From the NCBI RefSeq assembly GCF_014297465.1, contig NZ_JACORT010000003.1, positions 1 through 64,000 of the forward strand: a stretch of DNA of 64,000 nt, written 5' to 3'. Shown here piece after piece: positions 57,789 through 64,000 of the stretch. Each line of letters begins with the position of its first letter. The first letter of the stretch is position 1. Made by a program: the position numbers and the translations under genes. Under the pieces are notes generated by a model. That model had not been told where the DNA came from. It saw only the letters and a list, made by a program, of their open reading frames with translations, and made no database searches. This stretch comes from Ramlibacter cellulosilyticus. Its GTDB lineage: Bacteria; Pseudomonadota; Gammaproteobacteria; Burkholderiales; Burkholderiaceae_C.

Positions 57789-58855
57789 AGGACCCGCACC
57801 TGGTGCTGGGCGTGCTGGAGGGCGACGACATCGGGCACGAGGTCGTGCCGGCGTCCGTGCAGGTCGCGTCCGCCGCGGCGGAGCAGCACGGGCTGCGCAT
57901 CCAGTGGAAGCCGATGCCAGTCGGCCGGCGCGCGCTGGACACGCACGGCGCCACCTTGCCCGCGGGCACGCTGGAGACGCTGGCCACCTACGACGGCTTC
58001 GTGCTGGGCCCGATCGGCCACCGCGAGTACCCGAAGGTGCCGGGCGCGATCAACCCGCACCCGATCATGCGCAAGCACTTCAACCTGTTCGCCAACGTGC
58101 GGCCGACGCGCTCGTACCCGGACATCGGCTGCCTGCGCGACGACGTGGACCTGGTGATCGTGCGCGAGAACAACGAGGGCTTCCAGCCGGACCGCAACGT
58201 GGTGGCGGGCTCGGGCGAGTTCCGCCCCAGCGAGGACATGACCATCTCCGTGCGCGTGATCACGCGCAAGGGCAGCGACCGGGTGGCGCGCGTGGCGCTC
58301 GCGCTCGCGCGCAGCCGCCGCAAGAAGCTCACCGTGGTGCACAAGAACACGGTGTTCAAGCTCGGTTGCGGCATGTTCGTCGAGGAGTGCCTGAAGGCCG
58401 CGAAGGACTTCCCCGACGTGGAAGTGAACGAGGTGATCGTCGACACCATGGCCATGCGCCTGGTGCGCGACCCGCACAACTTCGACGTCGTGGTCACCAC
58501 CAACATGTTCGGCGACATCCTCACCGACGAAGCCGCGGGGCTGGTGGGCGGCCTGGGCATGGCGCCGGGCCTGTGCATCGGCGACGGCGACTTCGCGATG
58601 GCACAGGCCACGCACGGCTCGGCGCCGGACATCGCGGGGCAGGGGAAGGCGAATCCCTATGCGATGGTGGATTCGACGCGGATGCTGCTCGACTGGCTGG
58701 GGCGGCGGAAGAACATCCCGCAGGCCGTGGCGGCGGCGGGGAGCATGGAGCGCGGGCTGACCGCGGCGCTCGCGGATGCGAAGGCGCGGACGGGGGATAT
58801 TCGGGGGCAAGGCAACACGGAGTCGTTTACCCGCGCGGTGATCGGCAACCTGTAG
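57785..58855 (+). CDS. Isocitrate/isopropylmalate dehydrogenase family enzyme
   Basis: This 356-residue NAD-type beta-decarboxylating dehydrogenase begins MKDPHLVLGVLEGDDIGHEVVPA. Substrate-binding Arg lies in NVRPTRSYPD, with IVRENNEGF, the catalytic Lys block VVHKNTVFKLG, and metal Asp residues in IVDTMAMRLV and TTNMFGDILTDEAAGLVGG. HGSAPDIAGQGKANP is the NAD-binding loop. RENNEGF rather than RENTEGEY, and a general divergence, put it with tartrate or other 2-hydroxyacid dehydrogenases rather than LeuB. It would oxidise and decarboxylate a 2-hydroxy-dicarboxylate. It starts inside the pdxA2 stop codon. Confidence 0.87.
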   Translation: MKDPHLVLGVLEGDDIGHEVVPASVQVASAAAEQHGLRIQWKPMPVGRRALDTHGATLPAGTLETLATYDGFVLGPIGHREYPKVPGAINPHPIMRKHFNLFANVRPTRSYPDIGCLRDDVDLVIVRENNEGFQPDRNVVAGSGEFRPSEDMTISVRVITRKGSDRVARVALALARSRRKKLTVVHKNTVFKLGCGMFVEECLKAAKDFPDVEVNEVIVDTMAMRLVRDPHNFDVVVTTNMFGDILTDEAAGLVGGLGMAPGLCIGDGDFAMAQATHGSAPDIAGQGKANPYAMVDSTRMLLDWLGRRKNIPQAVAAAGSMERGLTAALADAKARTGDIRGQGNTESFTRAVIGNL

Positions 58856-58868
58856 GTTGGTCGGATCC

Positions 58869-58944
58869 GTAGGCTGAGTTGCGCGAAGCGCACCCCAGCA
58901 GCGTGCGCGAAACGCTGGGGTGCGCTCCGCGCAACCCAGCCTAC
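58869..58944. repeat. Type A inverted repeat, copy 5
   Basis: GTAGGCTGAGTTGCGCGAAG...CCCCAGC and GCTGGGGTGCGCTCCGCGCA...GCCTAC form arms of 31 bases with two differences around a 14-base loop. It separates the dehydrogenase gene from the convergent gntR. Confidence 0.9.
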
Positions 58945-58946
58945 GA

Positions 58947-59042
58947 GTGCCTTCGGCAACCCCGCCCCGAGCGCCTGCGGCAACCCATCCCCGGGCGCCT
59001 TCGGCAACCCCGCCCCGAGCGCCCGCGGCCACCCAGCCGACG
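58947..59042. repeat. Four tandem 24-bp repeats
   Basis: Units start at 58947, 58971, 58995 and 59019. Units one and three differ only at their first bases (GTGCCTTCGGCAACCCCGCC against GCGCCTTCGGCAACCCCGCC). Units two and four are diverged copies (GCGCCTGCGGCAACCCATCC, GCGCCCGCGGCCACCCAGCC). The unit length is a multiple of three, but no supported gene covers it. It lies just downstream of gntR. Confidence 0.85.
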
Positions 59043-59059
59043 GGCCGCCACGCGCAGGC

Positions 59060-59725
59060 TCAGTGTTCTTCCGCCAGCGCGAGCAGCCGCGTCCGCCCCG
59101 CCTGGATGTGCTCCTCGGCGTACTGCTTCGCCTTGGCCGCGTTTCCCTTGGCGATCGCCTCGTAGATCCTGCGGTGTTCCACGTTGGAGCGGCGCATGTT
59201 GCCCGGCGCGTTGAAGTTCTGGCGGCGGTACAGGTGCAGCTCCTTCACGTAGCTGTCGTACAGCTGCCGCGCGCGCTCGTGGTGCGAAAGCGTGAGCACC
59301 AGCTCGTGGAAGCGGACGTTGAGGTCGTAGTAGAGCCCGCTGTCGTTCTCCTGGGCGGCGGTGTCCATGCCGTCCAGGAGCGACTCGAAGGCGGCACGGT
59401 CCCGGTCGGTCACGTGCTCGCAGGCCCGCTCCGCCGCGAAGCCGAAGACCAGGGCGCGCAGCTCGTAGATCTCCAGCATCTCCTGGATCGAGACCTTGCG
59501 CACGAACACGCCGCGGTTCACGACCGGCGTGACCAGCCCCGTGCCGGTGAGGATGCGGATCGCCTCGCGGATCGGCCCGCGGCTGGTGCCCATGCGCACC
59601 GCCAGCGCCGCCTCGTTCAGGCGGTCGCCCGCCTTGAACTCGCCGGCGTAGATCAGCTGCTTCAGCTGCTCCGCGATCTGCCGCGACAGGCCTTCGGTGG
59701 TCTGGATGGGAGGGATGGCGCTCAT
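59060..59725 (-). CDS. GntR-family regulator with FCD domain
   Basis: The 221-residue repressor begins [28 protein letters not shown]. The winged helix-turn-helix occupies about residues 12-78 ([33 protein letters not shown]). The C-terminal FCD ligand domain (about 85-215) has the metal-site residues spread over [10 protein letters not shown], the HHE stretch and [12 protein letters not shown] proteins bind a small carboxylate with a metal ion. It is convergent with the ABC/PrpD operon, and both promoters carry the same operator pair, so it should repress that operon and itself until the substrate appears. Confidence 0.9.
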   Translation of the reverse strand: MSAIPPIQTTEGLSRQIAEQLKQLIYAGEFKAGDRLNEAALAVRMGTSRGPIREAIRILTGTGLVTPVVNRGVFVRKVSIQEMLEIYELRALVFGFAAERACEHVTDRDRAAFESLLDGMDTAAQENDSGLYYDLNVRFHELVLTLSHHERARQLYDSYVKELHLYRRQNFNAPGNMRRSNVEHRRIYEAIAKGNAAKAKQYAEEHIQAGRTRLLALAEEH

Positions 59726-59761
59726 GACTGCACCGCCGCCCGGGCGGCGGCGATGTCGGCA

Positions 59762-59805
59762 ATCATAGCAATCGTGTCGACGCTGTCACGGAGATTGTCG
59801 ACACT
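59762..59805 (-). promoter_or_regulatory. gntR promoter with tandem GTCGAC operators
   Basis: On the minus strand GTGACA (59789-59784) and TATGAT (59767-59762) are 16 bases apart and fit sigma70. One dyad, CGTGTCGACGCT (59773-59784), sits in the spacer; the second, ATTGTCGACACT (59794-59805), lies 21 bases upstream centre to centre. The arrangement fits autorepression. Confidence 0.72.
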
Positions 59806-59812
59806 TTGGCGA

Positions 59813-60427
59813 TCAGAGTTCCTCGGTGTCGTGGTGCGGCGTGGGCGCCATCACGCGGTCGGTGAAGGCGATCGCCAGGGCCGACAGCAGGAAGGTGATG
59901 TGGATGACCGTCTGCGCCACCAGCACCTTCGTGTCGTAGTTCGCGGCGTTGATGAAGGTCTTGAGCAGGTGGATCGACGAGATGCCGATGATCGCGGTCG
60001 CCAGCTTCACCTTCAGCACCGAGGCGTTCACGTGGCTCAGCCACTCGGGCTGGTCCGGGTGTCCCTCCAGGTTCATGCGGCTCACGAAGGTCTCGTAGCC
60101 GCCGACGATCACCATGATCAGCAGGTTCGAGATCATCACCACGTCGATCAGCGCGAGGACGACCAGCATGATGATCGTCTCGTTGAGGGCGTGGATGCCC
60201 TCCCCGTTGTAGCCGATGCTCGTGACGAGGTGCTTCAGCGCGTCCTGGCTGCCCATGGCGGCCAGCACCAGGTACCAGAGTTCCAGCAGGAAGTGCACCA
60301 CGTACACGGCCTGGGCCGCGATCAGCCCCAGGTACAGCGGCAGCTGCAGCCAGCGGCTGGCGAAGATCAGGTTCGGAAGCGGGCGCAGCGGCGAGGAGCG
60401 GCTGATGCCGGTGGGGTCTTGGCGCAT
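59813..60427 (-). CDS. UPF0114 family membrane protein
   Basis: The 204-residue inner-membrane protein begins [39 protein letters not shown]; the [17 protein letters not shown] block marks UPF0114 (YqhA). Four hydrophobic segments are seen near residues 28-50, 86-110, 135-155 and 165-185. [26 protein letters not shown] is another conserved block. The function is unknown, although some members have been linked to small-solute or carboxylate passage. It ends 8 bases before the gntR operators. Confidence 0.88.
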   Translation of the reverse strand: MRQDPTGISRSSPLRPLPNLIFASRWLQLPLYLGLIAAQAVYVVHFLLELWYLVLAAMGSQDALKHLVTSIGYNGEGIHALNETIIMLVVLALIDVVMISNLLIMVIVGGYETFVSRMNLEGHPDQPEWLSHVNASVLKVKLATAIIGISSIHLLKTFINAANYDTKVLVAQTVIHITFLLSALAIAFTDRVMAPTPHHDTEEL

Positions 60428-60574
60428 GGTTGGGGGTTACTACGGATCGGGCCGATTGTAGATAAGCGCGCCGGAGGGCCAGAATCGGCGGGACGTGCGG
60501 CCGCCGGCAGTCAGTGGCTTGTAAGACCCTCCGCCGACAGTACCGCGCAATTCCCTTCCCCATCGGAGACAAGC

Positions 60575-62560
60575 ATGAGCGCCATCGAGTCCGTCCTCGT
60601 CGAAAACCGCGTGTTCCCGCCCAGCGACGCCACCGTGAAGGCGGCGCGCATCTCCGGCATGGCCGCCTACGAGGCGCTGTGCAGGGAAGCGGAGAAGGAT
60701 TTCGAGGGCTTCTGGGCGCGCCTCGCCCGCGACAACGTGCAGTGGACGAAGCCGTTCACGCAGGTGCTCGACGAGTCGAAGGCGCCGTTCTACAAGTGGT
60801 TCCAGGACGGCGAGCTCAATGCCAGCGCGAACTGCCTCGACAAGCACGTCGGCACGCCCGTGGAGAACAAGGTCGCCATCGTCTTCGAGTCCGACGACGG
60901 CCAGGTGAGCCAGGTCACGTACAAGGAGCTGCTGGCGCGCGTGAGCCAGTTCGCCAACGCGCTCAAGGCGCAGGGCATCAAGAAGGGCGACCGCGTCATC
61001 GTCTACATGCCGATGGGCGTGGAAGGCGTGGTGGCCATGCAGGCCTGCGCGCGCATCGGCGCGACGCACAGCGTGGTGTTCGGCGGCTTCTCGGCCAAGT
61101 CCATCCACGAGCGCGTCATCGACGCGGGCGCGGTGGCGATCGTCACGGCCAACTACCAGATGCGCGGCGGCAAGGAGATGGGCCTGAAGTCCATCGTCGA
61201 CGAGGCGCTGGCCATGGGCGGCTGCGAGAGCGTGAAGAGCGTGCTGGTCTACATGCGCACGCCCACGGCCTGCAACATGGTCGCCGGGCGCGACAAGACC
61301 TTCGACGAAGTGCTGAAGGGCCAGTCGACCGAGTGCAAGCCGGAGCCGGTGGGTGCCGAGCACCCGCTCTTCATCCTCTACACCTCCGGTTCCACGGGCA
61401 AGCCCAAGGGCGTGCAGCACTCCACGGGCGGCTACCTGCTGTGGTCCAAGCTCACGATGGACTGGACCTTCGACCTGCAGCCCAAGGACCTCTTCTGGTG
61501 CACCGCCGACATCGGCTGGATCACGGGCCACAGCTACGTCGCCTACGGCCCGCTCGCGGCCGGCGCGACGCAGCTGATCTTCGAAGGCATCCCGACGTAT
61601 CCGCACGCGGGCCGCTTCTGGCAGATGATCGAGAAGCACAAGGTCTCGATCTTCTACACGGCGCCGACCGCGATCCGCTCGCTGATCAAGGCGGCGGAGA
61701 CCGACGAGAAGGTGCACCCGAAGAACTGGAACCTCACCTCGCTGCGCATCCTGGGCACGGTCGGCGAGCCGATCAACCCCGAAGCGTGGATGTGGTACTT
61801 CCGGAACGTGGGCGGCGAGCGCTGCCCGATCGTGGACACCTTCTGGCAGACCGAGACCGGTGGCCACGTCATCACGCCGCTGCCGGGCGCCACGCCGCTC
61901 GTGCCGGGCTCCTGCACGCTGCCGCTGCCCGGCATCATGGCCGCCATCGTCGACGAGACCGGCAAGGACATCCCGAACGGCTCCGGCGGCATGCTGGTGA
62001 TCAAGCGTCCGTGGCCGTCGATGATCCGCACGATCTGGGGCGATCCCGAACGCTTCAAGAAGTCGTATTTCCCCGAGGAGATGGGCGGCAAGCTGTACCT
62101 CGCGGGCGACGGCGCGGTGCGCGACGCGAAGACGGGCTACTTCCGCATCACGGGCCGCATCGACGACGTGCTGAACGTGTCGGGGCACCGCCTGGGCACG
62201 ATGGAGATCGAGTCGGCGCTGGTCTCCAAGACCGACATGGTGGCCGAAGCCGCCGTGGTGGGCCGGCCGGACGACCTGACCGGCGAAGCGGTGTGCGCCT
62301 TCGTCGTGCTGAAGCGCCCGCGTCCCACCGGAGAGGAAGCGAAGAAGATCGCCAACGAGCTGCGCAACTGGGTGGCCAAGGAAATCGGCCCGATCGCCAA
62401 GCCCAAGGACATCCGCTTCGGCGACAACCTGCCGAAGACGCGCAGCGGGAAGATCATGCGGCGGCTGCTGCGGAGCATCGCCAAGGGCGAGCAGATCACG
62501 CAGGACACCACGACGCTGGAAAACCCCGCGATCCTCGATCAATTGGCGGAGAACAACTGA
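60575..62560 (+). CDS. acs: Acetyl-CoA synthetase
   Basis: The 661-residue AMP-forming ligase starts at ATG 60575 behind [30 protein letters not shown] is the P-loop motif (near residue 265), [19 protein letters not shown] the adenylate-binding motif, and [39 protein letters not shown] the hinge. The C-terminal Lys in [17 protein letters not shown] (near residue 628) is the one acetylated in the family. It converts acetate, ATP and CoA to acetyl-CoA. A REP-like repeat and a terminator follow. Confidence 0.96.
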   Translation: MSAIESVLVENRVFPPSDATVKAARISGMAAYEALCREAEKDFEGFWARLARDNVQWTKPFTQVLDESKAPFYKWFQDGELNASANCLDKHVGTPVENKVAIVFESDDGQVSQVTYKELLARVSQFANALKAQGIKKGDRVIVYMPMGVEGVVAMQACARIGATHSVVFGGFSAKSIHERVIDAGAVAIVTANYQMRGGKEMGLKSIVDEALAMGGCESVKSVLVYMRTPTACNMVAGRDKTFDEVLKGQSTECKPEPVGAEHPLFILYTSGSTGKPKGVQHSTGGYLLWSKLTMDWTFDLQPKDLFWCTADIGWITGHSYVAYGPLAAGATQLIFEGIPTYPHAGRFWQMIEKHKVSIFYTAPTAIRSLIKAAETDEKVHPKNWNLTSLRILGTVGEPINPEAWMWYFRNVGGERCPIVDTFWQTETGGHVITPLPGATPLVPGSCTLPLPGIMAAIVDETGKDIPNGSGGMLVIKRPWPSMIRTIWGDPERFKKSYFPEEMGGKLYLAGDGAVRDAKTGYFRITGRIDDVLNVSGHRLGTMEIESALVSKTDMVAEAAVVGRPDDLTGEAVCAFVVLKRPRPTGEEAKKIANELRNWVAKEIGPIAKPKDIRFGDNLPKTRSGKIMRRLLRSIAKGEQITQDTTTLENPAILDQLAENN

Positions 62561-62564
62561 ATTC

Positions 62565-62638
62565 TTCGTCACCCCCGCGGAGGCGGGGGCCCAGGGCTTC
62601 CGGGAGCCCTGGGTTCCCGCCTTCGCGGGAATGACGAA
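62565..62638. repeat. REP-like inverted repeat after acs
   Basis: TTCGTCACCCCCGCGGAGGC and GCCTTCGCGGGAATGACGAA form outer arms; an inner pair CCCAGGGCTTCC / GGAGCCCTGGG closes the hairpin. This type (CGTCA...CCCGCG...TGACG) is widespread between genes in Betaproteobacteria. Confidence 0.8.
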
Positions 62639-62648
62639 AGGAGAAACG

Positions 62649-62678
62649 AAAAAGGCCCGCGCGAGCGGGCCTTCTTTC
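62649..62678. terminator. Bidirectional terminator between acs and cytochrome c gene
   Basis: AAGGCCCGC pairs with GCGGGCCTT around GCGA, with AAAA before and TCTTT after. It serves both convergent genes. Confidence 0.85.
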
Positions 62679-62691
62679 TGGGACGCAGCGC

Positions 62692-62997
62692 TTATTTCTG
62701 CGTCAGCACCCACGCCGCCAGCTTCTTCGCCTCGGCTTCGTTCACCTGCGCGTTCGCCGGCATCGGCACCGGGCCCCAGACGCCCGCGCCGCCCTTGATG
62801 ATCTTGGCGGCGAGCTTGTCCACGGCATCCTTCTGGCCGGCGTACTTGGCGGCGACGTCCTTGTAGGAGGGGCCGACCAGCTTCTTGTCCACGGCATGGC
62901 AGGCCATGCAGTTCTTGGCGGTGGCCAGGGCCTGGTCCGCCAGAGCCGGCGCAGAGATCGCGGCCAGGGCCGCCAGCGCCAGGAGGGCTCGTTTCAT
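62692..62997 (-). CDS. Periplasmic class I cytochrome c (c551/c552 type)
   Basis: This 101-residue precursor has a signal peptide, MKRALLALAALAAISAPALA, and an 81-residue mature domain. The haem motif is CMACH (near residue 30), with VGPSYKDVAAKYAGQ after it and the axial Met in PVPMPANAQV near residue 78. Small cytochromes of this kind carry electrons in the periplasm to terminal oxidases or nitrite reductase. It is not in an operon with the oxidase genes, but could serve them. Confidence 0.92.
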   Translation of the reverse strand: MKRALLALAALAAISAPALADQALATAKNCMACHAVDKKLVGPSYKDVAAKYAGQKDAVDKLAAKIIKGGAGVWGPVPMPANAQVNEAEAKKLAAWVLTQK

Positions 62998-63108
62998 AAG
63001 GGATCCTCGCTCGTTGGGTTACATTCCTTCAACGGTATTGTACGGACCGGCGTTGACCCGCCCGGCCGTCCAGGGAATTCGGGGTCGCGCGAAGGAGTTG
63101 GAGGGCGC

Positions 63109-63354
63109 ATGTATCTGCTCGGACTGGGGATCGTCCTGCTGGCGATGAAATACCTGGAGATCGGCCCCGTGGCCGCCTGGGACTGGTGGGTCGTCCTCGT
63201 GCCTTTCGGCCTCGCCGCCCTCTGGTGGGCCTGGGCGGACTACTCCGGCTACACCAAGCGCAAGGCGGTCGAACGCGAGAACGCGCGCAAGAAGGCCCGC
63301 CTCGAGAAGCAGCGCGAGCAACTGGGCCTGGGCACCCGCAAGGGCCGCCGGTAA
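63109..63354 (+). CDS. Small Trp-rich membrane protein (TIGR04438 type)
   Basis: The 81-residue protein starts at ATG 63109 with GGAGGG 3-4 bases upstream. Two hydrophobic segments, MYLLGLGIVLLAMKYL and WWVVLVPFGLAALWWAW, are rich in Trp (six in about 25 residues). The C-terminal half is a basic, likely coiled-coil stretch (KRKAVERENARKKARLEKQR). It matches my memory of the TIGR04438 Trp-rich family found in Burkholderiales. The function is unknown. Confidence 0.8.
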   Translation: MYLLGLGIVLLAMKYLEIGPVAAWDWWVVLVPFGLAALWWAWADYSGYTKRKAVERENARKKARLEKQREQLGLGTRKGRR

Positions 63355-63368
63355 ATCTCCGGTAAAGA

Positions 63369-64000
63369 CTAGCCGGCGTCGCCGCCCCCCAGCGGCGGCG
63401 CATGCTTGCGCTTCAGCCCGCTCAGCGCCGGGCCTTCGATCACGGTCCCGTCCGGCCGGAACCGGCTGCCGTGGCACGGGCAGTCCCAGGTGGTCTCCAC
63501 GCTGTTCCAGTGCACCTTGCATCCGAGGTGCGGGCACACGTTGGACACGGCGAAGAGCTCGCCCGCCGGCGACCGGTAGGCGGCGAAGGTCTCGCCTTCC
63601 GCGTCGACGATCGCGCTGTCCCCGGGCTGCAGCTGCGCCAGCTTCTCGTCCTGGCGGCCGGTGAGGTAGTCCTTCACCAGCTGCTTCACCACCGTGACGT
63701 TCTCCTCGACGATCGCCTTGGCGCCCTTCACCGGCGAGAGCCGGTTCGGCCGCACGAGGTCGGCGAATGCGGCCTTGTGCCCCAGGAGTTCGGCGGCGGC
63801 CAGGCGCGCGGCCACCGTGCCCCAGGTGAGGCCGTCGGTGGAGAAGCCGGTGGCGATGAAGATGCCTTGCGCGTTGCGCCCGATGTAGGGCAGGCCGTCG
63901 GCGCCGCGGTAGTTCTGCGCGGACCAGCGATGCGTGATCGTCCGCTCCCCGAAGTACTTCTTCGCCAGGTTTTCCAGCGCCAGCAGGGCCGCGGTGGCAT
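63369..64000 (-). CDS. FAD-dependent oxidoreductase with C-terminal Rieske domain (5' end beyond window)
   Basis: Only the C-terminal 210 or so residues are in the window. The visible part has the end of a DAO-type FAD domain (DGLPYIGRNAQGIFIATGFSTDGLTWGTVAARLAAAELLG). It then has a Rieske domain with both cluster motifs, CPHLGCKVHW and CPCHGSRF (near 63540-63470). The FAD-plus-Rieske layout matches the YhfW-like group. The role is unknown. The stop codon is TAG at 63371-63369. Confidence 0.88.
   Translation of the reverse strand, partial: ATAALLALENLAKKYFGERTITHRWSAQNYRGADGLPYIGRNAQGIFIATGFSTDGLTWGTVAARLAAAELLGHKAAFADLVRPNRLSPVKGAKAIVEENVTVVKQLVKDYLTGRQDEKLAQLQPGDSAIVDAEGETFAAYRSPAGELFAVSNVCPHLGCKVHWNSVETTWDCPCHGSRFRPDGTVIEGPALSGLKRKHAPPLGGGDAG

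Noticed and set aside
57785-58855. LeuB (3-isopropylmalate dehydrogenase) of leucine synthesis
   Set aside because: No leuCD genes adjoin it, and the RENNEGF and RPTRSYP blocks differ from LeuB; the catabolic context argues for another 2-hydroxyacid.

Overview
The window looks like chromosomal DNA of a betaproteobacterium in the order Burkholderiales, most likely family Comamonadaceae (Ramlibacter/Variovorax-like). This rests on very GC-rich coding DNA with strong third-position GC, the order tRNA-Leu / tig-clpP-clpX-lon / tRNA-Gly-Cys-Gly-Leu, expanded tripartite tricarboxylate (TTT) and branched-chain ABC uptake systems, a caa3-like oxidase operon, and dispersed inverted repeats of the kind common in that family. 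Taxonomy is inferred from gene content, not from an rRNA gene.

Left part (1-15.4 kb) is nutrient uptake. After the tail of an IS4-type transposase come hslR and a TctD/TctE two-component system, transcribed leftward and divergent from the tctC-tctB-tctA transporter. A PAS-AAA-Fis sigma54 activator (6042) is followed by two dyad sites and a near-consensus -24/-12 promoter. That promoter drives an operon for a substrate-binding protein, LivGFHM-type ABC components, a lipoprotein carboxylesterase and an alpha/beta hydrolase, which suggests ester hydrolysis coupled to uptake of the product.

Middle part (15.4-38.8 kb) is mostly housekeeping: ferrochelatase, a HAD phosphatase, the squalene genes hpnC-hpnD-hpnE, an RND efflux pair behind a TetR-type operator, the tig/clpP/clpX/lon proteostasis cluster, five tRNA genes, a broken long-chain acyl-CoA ligase, an MFS transporter, murI and a class I fumarase. 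Several small uncharacterised proteins lie here.

Right part (38.8-64 kb) opens with a cytochrome oxidase operon: a dihaem CoxB, CoxA, two tandem subunit III paralogues, a subunit IV-like protein and a small membrane protein. LtrA, a methyltransferase, an amidase, a chemoreceptor with a C-terminal cytoplasmic sensor, and fumC follow. A second transport and catabolism module (51.4-59.8 kb) joins an iron-type ABC importer to MmgE/PrpD, PdxA2-like and isocitrate/isopropylmalate dehydrogenase-like enzymes. Its promoter and the promoter of the adjacent GntR/FCD regulator each carry two GTCGAC-core operators spaced exactly 21 bp. The window ends with UPF0114, acs, cytochrome c, a Trp-rich small protein and part of a Rieske-FAD oxidoreductase.

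At least six kinds of intergenic inverted repeat punctuate the window; one 31-bp-arm type occurs five times. No gene-free stretch exceeds about 300 bases. I saw no CRISPR array, prophage or rRNA.
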